Positions 1-6,550 of a stretch of 14,746 nt of DNA are shown piece after piece. This DNA is from Bacillota bacterium (GTDB lineage: Bacteria > Bacillota > Clostridia > Oscillospirales > Oscillospiraceae). The stretch lies in assembly GCA_023395775.1 (NCBI GenBank), contig JAEWYA010000099.1, positions 1 through 14,746 on the forward strand, given 5' to 3'. The notes beneath the pieces were generated by a model. That model was not told where the DNA came from, did not search any database, and was given only the letters and a program-made list of their open reading frames with translations. Every line of letters starts with the position of its first letter. Position 1 is the stretch's first letter. The translations under genes and the position numbers were made by a program.

Positions 1-1764
1 CGAATAGAGAGTGTTGCCCTCGCTGTCCTTGATGACGATTGTGCTTCTCTCGGCAATGACAAACTCGGAGGTGGACGCATCGACGGTTCCGTTCATCATA
101 CCGTTTCCCATATTGCCTCGCTGACCATGGCCGCCCCGGGTGGCAGTATCGGAAGCTGCATTTGAAGAGTCATCGGCGGGAGCCGTGGGCTGCTGGCCGT
201 CCATGGCGGGAGGCGTACCCTGTGTGCCGTCAGTGGTGGACGTACCATCGGTGGAGGCGGAGCCATCAGTGGCCTGGCCGGGGTGCTGACCGCCCATGCC
301 GCCGCCCATGCCGCCACCCATGCCGCCACCCATGCCGCCACCCATGCCGCCGCCCATGCCGGTGGAGCCGAATGCCACATAGGTGCCGGTGGAAGGTGTC
401 TGCGCCATGCCGGAGGCGCCTACTGCCAAAAAGGTTCCGCCGTCATAGGTGCAGGAGCCGTTATAGTCCAGCGCGGCGTTGCCGTTGTTGGCGGAGCCGT
501 AAAACTCGGTGACGCCGCCGTGGAAATTGATATCGCCGTTGGAGTCCAAAGCGTCGCCGTCCGCGTTTATGTACCAGCTGCCGCCATAGATATCCAGAGT
601 AAAGCTGTAGCTGCTGTCCAGGTCCTCGTTGGCGGCGTTGATGCCGTCGTCGCTGGAGGTGACGGAGCCGCTGCCGGAGTAAAGGATTACGGTTGCGCCC
701 TCAAACCCCTCATAGGAAGCGGCCACCGTGATGTCAGGGCCGTCCTCTGCATCCTGTACGCCCACCGCCAGCGCCTCGTCGGCATGGACGCCGTCGTCGC
801 CGGAGGAGAGGGTATAGGTTCCCGCCGCCAGCGTGACATTGACTGCATGGAGGGCGTCGTCGGCACAGTCCAGAGTGAAGCTGCCGCCGTTGATGGCGAG
901 GGTGCCGTCGGACTTCAGGCCCTTGGCGCTGGCGTCCTCCGCAAGCTCCGCCTCACAGCCGCCGCCGGTGGTGACGGTGAAGTCGCCGCCGTTGATGGTC
1001 AGGGCGGAGGCACCTTGAATGCCGTCGCCGTTGGCGGTGATGGCAAATGTACCGCCGTTGATGGTGAGGATGCCGTCGGACTCCGTGTCGTCCGCGTCCG
1101 GGGTGGACTTCAGACCGTCGTTCCCGGCGGTGAGAGTGAGGGCGCCGCTGTTCACGACCACGGAGCCGTCGGAGGACAGGGCGTTGTCGGCTGCGGTGAC
1201 GGTCAGCGTCAGATCGGAGACGGTGACGGATGCGCCCACACCTCCCTTAATGCCGTTTTTGCTGGCGCCCTCGATGTTCAGCGTGCCGCTGCCGGTGAGG
1301 GAAAGGGACGCGCCGCTCTTTACCTTGATGGCTGCGCCCTCAAAGGTGTCGCTGGTCTCCTCGGCGGAGGCGTCCTCCGTATTGGTCAGGATGCTTTCAC
1401 CTCGCGCCTCGATGGTGACGGAGGAGGATTTGCCGCAGGAGACGGGGGCGGTTTCGGAGCTGGTCAGGGTGAGGCCGTCCAGCACCAGCGTTACGCCGGT
1501 GACATCCTTTTTCACGGTGACGCTGCCCTCGCCGCAGGAGCCGGTGAGGGTATAGGTTCCGGCTGCGTTGATGGACAGGTCCGTACCGTCGATCTCATAG
1601 CCGCTGCCCTCGTCGGCGGCGGTGACGGAGGTGTCGGAAAAGGTAAAGATGTTGCTGTTGGTGGAGGCGGAGATGCAGGCGGGCAGCAGGACTCCAAGAA
1701 ATATCAGGGCGATTGCCACAGCCAGAATCGGTAAAACACGTTTTTTAAAAATCGTGAGCGTCAA
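1..1764 (-). CDS. Exported beta-helix carbohydrate-binding domain protein (Cthe_2159/DUF4353 family), 3' end missing
   Basis: 588 codons are present and the frame is still open at the left edge, so the C-terminus is missing. The chosen start is the TTG at 1764-1762. AGGAGG (1777-1772) lies 7 bases upstream, whereas an in-frame ATG at 1782-1780 has no ribosome binding site because the AGGAGG falls inside it. The N-terminus is a signal peptide: basic FKKR, a hydrophobic stretch at about residues 11-28, then LLPAC, a plausible lipobox for lipoprotein anchoring. From about residue 40 to 430 it carries irregular beta-helix-like repeats with recurring TINGG-F and DDG-(I/V/L)-(H/N/K)-A motifs, typical of PF14262. 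The founding member, Cthe_2159 of Clostridium thermocellum, is a calcium-containing parallel beta-helix that binds cellulose and acidic sugars. A Met-Gly-rich repeat and a Ser/Thr/Asp/Pro-rich linker follow. The gene begins 18 bases after the DUF4956 gene and is likely in the same operon. Sugar binding is inferred from the family; the true ligand is unknown. Confidence 0.85.
   Translation of the reverse strand, partial: MTLTIFKKRVLPILAVAIALIFLGVLLPACISASTNSNIFTFSDTSVTAADEGSGYEIDGTDLSINAAGTYTLTGSCGEGSVTVKKDVTGVTLVLDGLTLTSSETAPVSCGKSSSVTIEARGESILTNTEDASAEETSDTFEGAAIKVKSGASLSLTGSGTLNIEGASKNGIKGGVGASVTVSDLTLTVTAADNALSSDGSVVVNSGALTLTAGNDGLKSTPDADDTESDGILTINGGTFAITANGDGIQGASALTINGGDFTVTTGGGCEAELAEDASAKGLKSDGTLAINGGSFTLDCADDALHAVNVTLAAGTYTLSSGDDGVHADEALAVGVQDAEDGPDITVAASYEGFEGATVILYSGSGSVTSSDDGINAANEDLDSSYSFTLDIYGGSWYINADGDALDSNGDINFHGGVTEFYGSANNGNAALDYNGSCTYDGGTFLAVGASGMAQTPSTGTYVAFGSTGMGGGMGGGMGGGMGGGMGGGMGGQHPGQATDGSASTDGTSTTDGTQGTPPAMDGQQPTAPADDSSNAASDTATRGGHGQRGNMGNGMMNGTVDASTSEFVIAERSTIVIKDSEGNTLYS
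291..360 (-). repeat. 12-bp tandem repeat encoding Gly-Gly-Gly-Met units
   Basis: Five full copies of a 12-base unit (plus strand gccgccRcccat, R = a or g) run from 298 to 357, with partial units on both flanks. The copies at 310-345 are identical; the outer ones differ at one base. On the coding strand the unit reads Met-Gly-Gly-Gly, giving a flexible Met/Gly stretch between the beta-helix region and a Ser/Thr-rich tail in the exported protein. Because the unit is a multiple of three, copy-number changes would alter length without shifting the frame. Confidence 0.9.
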
Positions 1765-1771
1765 AGCAATT

Positions 1772-1777
1772 CCTCCT
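1772..1777 (-). promoter_or_regulatory. Ribosome binding site that selects the TTG start of the beta-helix gene
   Basis: AGGAGG on the minus strand, 7 bases before TTG 1764-1762. It lies within the codons that follow the alternative ATG at 1782-1780, so it cannot serve that ATG. This favours the TTG. Confidence 0.75.
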
Positions 1778-1782
1778 TGCAT

Positions 1783-2457
1783 TTATAAAATGTCTTTCGC
1801 GGTGGGAATGCGGCCGCAGGAGATGTCTAAGTTTCCATTGCGGCAGCGCAGGTGGTCGATCAATTCTTTTTCGCTGGTGGTATCCTTCAATTGAATGTGA
1901 TAATGAAGGCAATAGAGGCTGCCCAGATTTGTGGTCTTCACGTTGATCAAAGCGGAAGCATTGGTGTACTGGTCCATCAGATCGTCAAAGAGGCCGGAGT
2001 AGTCCAGACTTTCGGGAATGGTGATCTTCAGATCGCGGTCGGCTTCACCGACGGCAGGGGAGAGGACCTTTGCGATCAGCGTGACTGCACAGACGATTAC
2101 CGCCGCAAAGGCTCCCAGAGCGAGATACCCCATTCCGCAGGCAAGGCCCACAGTCATGGCCAGAAAGATGGCGGTGATGTCCCGGGCGGTACCGGGTGCG
2201 GAGCGGAAGCGCACCAGACTGAATGCCCCCGCCACGGCCACGCCCGCGCCCAGGTTTCCGTTGACCAGCAGAATCACTACCTGCACCAGAAAGGGCAGCA
2301 GCGCCAGTGCGCCGCTCATAGTGCCGCCGGTTCCCGCAGCTTTTCGGTAGCACAGCGCGATCAGTCCGCCCAGCAGCAATGAGACGGCGGAGGCTGCCAG
2401 AAACGCGGACAGGGGAATGGCGTCTCCATAAATGGATGCGAAAAGTCCTTCAAGCAT
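1783..2457 (-). CDS. DUF4956 family integral membrane protein
   Basis: 224 residues. The first about 130 residues are membrane-embedded: hydrophobic segments at about 15-36, 47-66, 93-110 and 112-130. The family's most recognisable motif, GAFSLVRFRSAPGTARDI (77-94), lies between two of them and is rich in arginine. The remaining about 90 residues are soluble and probably cytoplasmic. The family (PF16316) has no established biochemical function. The start ATG overlaps the end of the VTC-domain gene by 8 bases, which implies translational coupling, and a GAGG lies 10 bases upstream. The exported beta-helix gene follows after 18 bases. In other Firmicutes, DUF4956 genes commonly sit beside VTC-domain genes, so the two products probably work together. 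A role as a membrane channel or partner for the product of the VTC-like enzyme is inference. Confidence 0.88.
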   Translation of the reverse strand: MLEGLFASIYGDAIPLSAFLAASAVSLLLGGLIALCYRKAAGTGGTMSGALALLPFLVQVVILLVNGNLGAGVAVAGAFSLVRFRSAPGTARDITAIFLAMTVGLACGMGYLALGAFAAVIVCAVTLIAKVLSPAVGEADRDLKITIPESLDYSGLFDDLMDQYTNASALINVKTTNLGSLYCLHYHIQLKDTTSEKELIDHLRCRNGNLDISCGRIPTAKDIL

Positions 2458-3175
2458 ATCGTTTCATCCTCAATTCAGTCAGTTGTTGCCGCAGGAGAGT
2501 CTGATAGGCGGCGCCGTATTTGGAAAAGCCGGTTGGAAAAATGCCGAGTTCGGAAAGTGCGTCCGCAAGCCACAAGGGCATGGTGTTGGAAATTTTAATC
2601 TCCAGCAGCCGCTCGCCGGGCTGCAGCAGGTCCTGCCCCCAGGCTCCCTCGGCCAGGTCCAAGTGGTCTGCCCGCCAGAGAATGTCCCGGTCGAAGGTCA
2701 TGCGGAGATTTTTGTCCTCGCGGCCCCGGAGGGACACCCGATTGTAAGAGAGAAATATGGCGGGGGAGAGGCCTTTGTAAAACCGAAGGAACCAGTCCAG
2801 CTCCCGGAAAATCTGGCTGTCGCCCCCGGGACCCTCTCCGGCCAGATAGGCAAGCGCCCGCCCGTAGGGCAGGTCCGCCCGGCGCTTGTATACCACGCCG
2901 TCCACCTTTTTCTTAATTTCCATAAAGGACTGGGAATCCTCCGACGGCACCCGGTAGCACCGCAGGCGGAGCTTTTCCTTGTATGCGGGTTTTGCCAGTG
3001 AGGTTCGGACCAGCTGGAAATCCGGTGTGTCGTAATAGAGGTTTGAGATGGTGCTCTTGAAGAAGTCGTCGGGGACCATGTATTGCTCCAAAACAGGAAC
3101 CAAGGCCCGATACTGCGCCGCAGAGAGCAGGAACTTCACTTCCACGCGGCGGAATACGCTTTGATAACCGCTCAT
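2450..3175 (-). CDS. VTC domain (polyphosphate polymerase-like) protein, triphosphate tunnel fold
   Basis: 241 residues with no membrane segment, so probably cytoplasmic. It carries the charged pattern of the VTC domain (PF09359), the catalytic domain of yeast Vtc4, which makes polyphosphate from ATP inside a beta-barrel tunnel. Visible motifs are R10-x-E12-x-K14, LYYDT (46-50), KLRLR (68-72), FMEIKKK (84-90) with R98/R99, YNR (144-146), LRMTFD (157-162), LEIK (191-194) and FSKYG (217-221). These are the basic and acidic residues expected to line the tunnel and bind metal. The start ATG has AGGAG about 7 bases upstream. It is the first gene of the cluster, just beyond the proC terminator, and overlaps the DUF4956 gene. 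The fold assignment is firm. Polyphosphate as product is inferred, since bacterial members are little tested and related tunnel enzymes hydrolyse triphosphates or make cyclic nucleotides. Confidence 0.9.
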   Translation of the reverse strand: MSGYQSVFRRVEVKFLLSAAQYRALVPVLEQYMVPDDFFKSTISNLYYDTPDFQLVRTSLAKPAYKEKLRLRCYRVPSEDSQSFMEIKKKVDGVVYKRRADLPYGRALAYLAGEGPGGDSQIFRELDWFLRFYKGLSPAIFLSYNRVSLRGREDKNLRMTFDRDILWRADHLDLAEGAWGQDLLQPGERLLEIKISNTMPLWLADALSELGIFPTGFSKYGAAYQTLLRQQLTELRMKRYA

Positions 3176-3198
3176 GTCGTTCTCCTTTTTATTGTCAA

Positions 3199-3212
3199 GG
3201 GACCGCGGCCCC
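3199..3212. promoter_or_regulatory. GC-rich inverted repeat upstream of the VTC-domain gene
   Basis: The 14-base sequence gggaccgcggcccc is almost self-complementary around a central ccgcgg, with one g-t mismatch pair. It lies 24 bases before the VTC-domain start, in the only 79 bases between that gene and the proC terminator tail. It could be an operator or simply a structured leader. No convincing -35/-10 pair was found nearby. Confidence 0.25.
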
Positions 3213-3254
3213 TCATTTGGTATGGCGTCAGTTTAAAAGAACCGCCTTGATGAA

Positions 3255-3308
3255 AGATTGAAAAAGAGGAAAGGCAGGTAAAATTCCAAAAGAAATTTTA
3301 CCTGCCTT
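3255..3308 (-). terminator. Intrinsic terminator of the proBAC operon
   Basis: A perfect 15-bp inverted repeat (3271-3285 with 3294-3308) has an 8-base loop. On the minus strand it is followed by a T-rich tract (tttcctcttttt, ending near 3260). It lies 20 bases past the proC stop. There is no T tract on the plus-strand side, so it acts in the minus direction only. It separates the proline operon from the VTC/DUF4956/beta-helix cluster. Confidence 0.9.
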
Positions 3309-3328
3309 GAACTGTGCAAAAAGAAAAT

Positions 3329-4132
3329 CTATTTTTTCAGCGCCAGCGTCTTTTCGTATGCCGCAATGACCGCGCCCATCGCCGCCGCACGGAATCCGCT
3401 CTGCTCCAGCGCCCGGACGCCCTGAATGGTGGTCCCGCCAGGCGAGCACACCGCGTCCTTCAGTACGCCGGGATGCTTTCCGCTCGCCTGCTGAAGACGG
3501 GCGGAGCCTATCACCATCTGCGCCGCCAACTCCATGGCCGCCGCCCGGGGCAGACCGCAGGCCACGCCGCCGTCCGCCAACGCCTCCAGAAACAGGTCCA
3601 CATAGGCCGGACCGCAGCCGGAGACCGCGCTGCCGGCGTCGATCAAATGCTCGGGCAGCGCAATCAGTTTTCCGGAGCCCGCCATGTCGGACAGAAAGAT
3701 TTTCTCCTCTTCCTCCGCTACCTCCGTGCCGCAGGCGTAAAGCGTCATGCCCTCTCCAATAGAGCAGGGCGTGTTGGGCATAATGCGGATGACGGGATAC
3801 GCACCCCCGGCCATCTGCTGGATGTTGGCGATGGTCAGGCCTGCCGCCATGGTAACCAGGACGAACCGAGTCTGCCGCTGGGCCAGTATGGGACCGATCT
3901 CAGTCAAAAGCCCCTCCATCATTTGGGGCTTCACGCCCAGAAAGATAAAGTCGGCGCTTTCAGCGATGGCGCTGTTATCGGCAACCCGGCAGCCCAGCTC
4001 CTCCGCCAGCGCTTCGGCCTTCTCCAAGGTGCGGTTCGTCAGAAAGACCTCGTCCGGCTCCGCGGTGCGGCAGACAGCCCGCGCCAGCGCGCCGCCCATA
4101 TTACCCACGCCGATGAATCCATAAGTCGCCAT
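3329..4132 (-). CDS. proC: Pyrroline-5-carboxylate reductase
   Basis: Catalyses the last step of proline synthesis, NAD(P)H-dependent reduction of pyrroline-5-carboxylate to proline, in the cytoplasm. The protein of 267 residues has a normal family length. The N-terminal Rossmann motif is GVGNMG (8-13), followed by MPNTP (118-122) and the family signature from SGCGPAY (171-177) through SPGGTTIQG (about 230-238). The start ATG at 4132-4130 was chosen because it gives the usual N-terminus beginning just before the Rossmann strand and has AAAGGCGG 7 bases upstream. An in-frame ATG at 4201-4199 would add 23 residues with no family counterpart. It is the third gene of proB-proA-proC, 91 bases after proA, and is followed by a strong terminator. 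Confidence 0.96.
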   Translation of the reverse strand: MATYGFIGVGNMGGALARAVCRTAEPDEVFLTNRTLEKAEALAEELGCRVADNSAIAESADFIFLGVKPQMMEGLLTEIGPILAQRQTRFVLVTMAAGLTIANIQQMAGGAYPVIRIMPNTPCSIGEGMTLYACGTEVAEEEEKIFLSDMAGSGKLIALPEHLIDAGSAVSGCGPAYVDLFLEALADGGVACGLPRAAAMELAAQMVIGSARLQQASGKHPGVLKDAVCSPGGTTIQGVRALEQSGFRAAAMGAVIAAYEKTLALKK

Positions 4133-4169
4133 ATTTATTCCGCCTTTCATCCTTTTATTTTCAGGGGCC

Positions 4170-4186
4170 GGCGGGCAGTCCCCGCC
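4170..4186 (-). other. Intercistronic hairpin between proA and proC
   Basis: ggcggg (4170-4175) pairs with cccgcc (4181-4186) around a 5-base loop, in the 91-base gap between proA and proC. There is no adjacent T tract on the minus strand, so it is not a classical terminator. It may stabilise or process the operon mRNA and lower proC output relative to proBA. That role is inferred. Confidence 0.4.
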
Positions 4187-4223
4187 AACGGTTAGTCTCA
4201 TAGTCCGTCGCCTCGCGTACCCC

Positions 4224-5474
4224 TTATTCCCGAATCTGGCCCTCGCCGTAGATCACATACTTGCAGCTGGTCAGCTCCTCAAGACCCATGGGGCCGCGGG
4301 CGTGCATTTTCTGAGTGGAGATGCCGATCTCCGCGCCCAGGCCGAACTCGCCGCCGTCGGTGAACCGGGTGGAGGCATTGACATAGACCGCAGCCGCGTC
4401 CACCGCGTCCAGAAAGTGCTGGGCGGTGAAGTAGTTCTTTGTGATAATGGCCTCGGAGTGGCCGGTTCCGTGTGCATTGATGAAGTCAATGGCCTCCGCT
4501 GTGTTTTTCACCACATGAACCGCAAGGATATAGTCGTCATATTCCGCGTCCCAGTCGGACTCCTGCGCCGCGATCCCGTCCCCGCCCACAAGGGCCAGAG
4601 CGGCCTTGTCGCACCGCAGCTCCACGTTTTTGGTCTTCAGCAGCGGGATGGCTTTTTGGAAAAAGTCTGCCGCGATGTCTTCTGCCACCAGCACGCATTC
4701 CGCCGCATTGCACACGGAGGGACGGGAGCATTTCGCGTTGTATAGAATCTTCGCGCCCATATCCAGATCGGCTTCGCTGTCGATGTAGACGTGGCACACG
4801 CCCTCGCCGGTGCGGATAACGGGTACGCTGGCGTTTTTGGCGACGGAGCGGATCAGGTTCGCGCCGCCCCGGGGGATCAGCACGTCCACATACGCCGTCA
4901 GGTGCATCAGCTCATTGGCGGACTCATGGCTGGTATCCTGCACCAGAGAGATGCAGTCCGCCGGCAGGCCCGCGCTCTCCAGAGCTCCGCGCATCAGCTC
5001 CACTGCGGCGCGGTTGGAGCGGATGGCCTCTTTCCCGCCCCGCAGAATGCAGGCGTTTCCGGATTTCAGGCACAGCACCGCCGCGTCCACGGTGACATTG
5101 GGCCGGGCCTCGTAGATGATGGCAATGACGCCCAGAGGAACCCGCCGCCGCCCGATAATCAGCCCATTGGGCCGGGTCTCCATCTTTGTGCCCGTGCCGA
5201 TAGGGTCGGGGAGCGCCGCCACCTGACGGACGCCGTCTGCGATGCCTGCGATGCGCTCCTGCGTCAAGGTCAGCCGGTCCAGCATGGCCGGACGCATTCC
5301 GATCTCCTTCGCGGCTGCCACATCCTCTGCGTTGGCGCAGAGCCACATGTCCCGCTTTTCCGTCAGAACTTTGGCTATGGCTTCCAGCGCGGCGTTTTTC
5401 CTTGCGGAGCCCGCAATCGCCAGCGTTTGCCCGGCGGACTTGGCCAGCTCGCCCTGCCGCTCCAATACAGTCAT
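4224..5474 (-). CDS. proA: Gamma-glutamyl phosphate reductase (glutamate-5-semialdehyde dehydrogenase)
   Basis: Second step of proline synthesis: NADPH-dependent reduction of gamma-glutamyl phosphate to glutamate-5-semialdehyde, which cyclises to pyrroline-5-carboxylate. The protein has 416 residues, the normal length for the aldehyde dehydrogenase-related ProA family. Conserved blocks include RRVPLGVIAIIYEARPNVT (110-128), LKSGNACILRGG (136-147) and IPRGG (200-204). The catalytic cysteine block is RPSVCNAAE, with Cys255. The C-terminal TRFTDGGEFGLGAEIGIST segment is also present. The start ATG has AAGGAGG about 10 bases upstream. It begins 13 bases after the proB stop, consistent with the channelling of unstable gamma-glutamyl phosphate between the two enzymes described for this pathway. 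Confidence 0.97.
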   Translation of the reverse strand: MTVLERQGELAKSAGQTLAIAGSARKNAALEAIAKVLTEKRDMWLCANAEDVAAAKEIGMRPAMLDRLTLTQERIAGIADGVRQVAALPDPIGTGTKMETRPNGLIIGRRRVPLGVIAIIYEARPNVTVDAAVLCLKSGNACILRGGKEAIRSNRAAVELMRGALESAGLPADCISLVQDTSHESANELMHLTAYVDVLIPRGGANLIRSVAKNASVPVIRTGEGVCHVYIDSEADLDMGAKILYNAKCSRPSVCNAAECVLVAEDIAADFFQKAIPLLKTKNVELRCDKAALALVGGDGIAAQESDWDAEYDDYILAVHVVKNTAEAIDFINAHGTGHSEAIITKNYFTAQHFLDAVDAAAVYVNASTRFTDGGEFGLGAEIGISTQKMHARGPMGLEELTSCKYVIYGEGQIRE

Positions 5475-5487
5475 ATCCCTTGCCTCC

Positions 5488-6282
5488 TTATTTTGCGGCC
5501 AGAAATCGGGTCCCGATATCCTGACCGTTTACGATTTCGTACAGATCCTCCGTCCGCTGGCCGTTGGTGATGACCATGTCGCACCCCGCGGCCATTGCAA
5601 TCCGCGCGGCGGCGAGCTTGGTAGACATGCCGCCGGTACCCCGCCAGGTGCCGGCGCCGCCGGCCATTTCCAGAATTTCCGGCGTCAGAGTCTCCACACG
5701 GTGAATGAGCTGCGCCTCCGGGTGAGAATGGGGGTCCGCGTCGTACAGCCCGTCAATGTCTGAGATCAGGATCAGAAGATGGGCCCGGCACAGGCGGGCC
5801 ACGATGGCGGACAGAGTATCGTTGTCGCCCAGAAGCTTATGCTGTCCGGTCTCGATCTCTGCCGAGGATACGGAGTCATTTTCATTCACCACGGGGATGA
5901 TGCCCATGCTCAACAGCGCTTCAAATGTGCTGGAGAGGTGGGCTGCCCGGGTGGGGTCGTCCACGTCGTCTCCCGTCAGCAGGATCTGAGAGACGATGCG
6001 GTTATACTCGCAGAACAGTTTGTCGTAAATGTGCATCATGCGGCACTGGCCCACCGCCGCTGCGGCCTGCTTCATCCGCAGTTCTTTGGGCCGTTCCGGC
6101 AAGCTCATCCGGGCGGTGCCGATGGCGATGGCGCCGGAGGATACCAAAATGATCTGATGCCCCATCCCGCTCAGATCCGCCAGTATCCGCACAAGCTGCT
6201 CCATGCGGTGTAGATTCACTGCGCCGGAATCATGGGTGAGAGTCGATGTGCCCACCTTCACCACAATACGCTGGGAATTCAA
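5488..6282 (-). CDS. proB: Glutamate 5-kinase, short form without PUA domain
   Basis: First and usually feedback-controlled step of proline synthesis: ATP-dependent phosphorylation of glutamate. It belongs to the amino acid kinase fold. Motifs are VVKVGTSTL (7-15), LVSSGAIAIG (46-55), NEND (133-136), GDND (152-155) and GTGGMSTK (215-222). The protein has 264 residues and ends after the kinase domain, lacking the C-terminal PUA domain of the E. coli enzyme, as in many Firmicutes. The TTG at 6282-6280 was chosen because AAGGGAG (6297-6291) lies 8 bases upstream. A TTG at 6300-6298 would add 6 residues but has only a weak AGAAAG upstream and would place the good ribosome binding site inside the gene. 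It is the first gene of the operon, with a leader of about 180 bases. Confidence 0.95.
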   Translation of the reverse strand: MNSQRIVVKVGTSTLTHDSGAVNLHRMEQLVRILADLSGMGHQIILVSSGAIAIGTARMSLPERPKELRMKQAAAAVGQCRMMHIYDKLFCEYNRIVSQILLTGDDVDDPTRAAHLSSTFEALLSMGIIPVVNENDSVSSAEIETGQHKLLGDNDTLSAIVARLCRAHLLILISDIDGLYDADPHSHPEAQLIHRVETLTPEILEMAGGAGTWRGTGGMSTKLAAARIAMAAGCDMVITNGQRTEDLYEIVNGQDIGTRFLAAK

Positions 6283-6356
6283 TCCGTCAGCTCCCTTCAA
6301 GGAAATTTCTTTCTTGTAATTTTACATAAAAACACGGAAATCTATAAACATACGGT

Positions 6357-6405
6357 TATGCTGCCTCCGGATTCAGGCGCGAAGCGCCGAGATGCGCATA
6401 GCATA
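6357..6405 (-). other. Structured segment in the proB leader
   Basis: tatgct (6357-6362) and agcata (6400-6405) are complementary and enclose a GC hairpin, ggcgc (6376-6380) with gcgcc (6384-6388) and a 3-base loop. On the minus strand the enclosed loop also holds a GGAGG (6368-6364). It is followed 12 bases later by an ATG opening a 9-codon frame (6351-6322, MFIDFRVFM). That frame contains no proline codon. No known riboswitch or T-box consensus was recognised. Confidence 0.35.
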
Positions 6406-6468
6406 GGTTCATTGGCAACCGGGTATTATGTTTGAAAAGTGCCCGCGCCCAGCGCGGTAATTGCTGAT

Positions 6469-6497
6469 ATTATAGCACGGCGGTTTTCAAAAGAAAA
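6469..6497 (-). promoter_or_regulatory. Sigma-A extended -10 promoter for proBAC
   Basis: The minus strand has TGCTATAAT, a perfect -10 (6474-6469) with the extended TGn element. With a 17-base spacer the -35 would be TTTTCT (6497-6492), weak, as is usual for extended -10 promoters. A 7-bp inverted repeat (ggttttc 6482-6488, gaaaacc 6493-6499, aaaa loop) covers the -35 region and could be a repressor site. Transcription would start near 6462, giving a leader of about 180 bases before proB. Confidence 0.65.
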
Positions 6498-6550
6498 CCC
6501 GGCTAATTTCTCTATTTTTGCAAAAGATATGAGAGAAAGTGAGGGATTCC

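Noticed and set aside
291..360. Possible CRISPR-like repeat array
   Set aside because: Units are 12 bases with no spacers and encode Gly-Gly-Gly-Met within an open reading frame.
283..1734. 483-codon open frame on the plus strand
   Set aside because: It is antisense to the beta-helix protein gene, which has a signal peptide, family motifs and a ribosome binding site. The antisense product is a low-complexity Ala/Gly/Val string.
3193..3198. TTGACA on the minus strand just before the VTC-domain gene
   Set aside because: A matching -10 would fall over the ribosome binding site and start codon, so it cannot drive that gene.
4133..4201. Longer proC start at the ATG at 4201
   Set aside because: It adds 23 residues before the Rossmann fold that the family lacks, and the ATG at 4132 has a well-spaced AAAGGCGG.
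6283..6474. Proline T-box riboswitch in the proB leader
   Set aside because: The TGGNACCGCG-type T-box sequence and a following antiterminator/terminator pair are not present.
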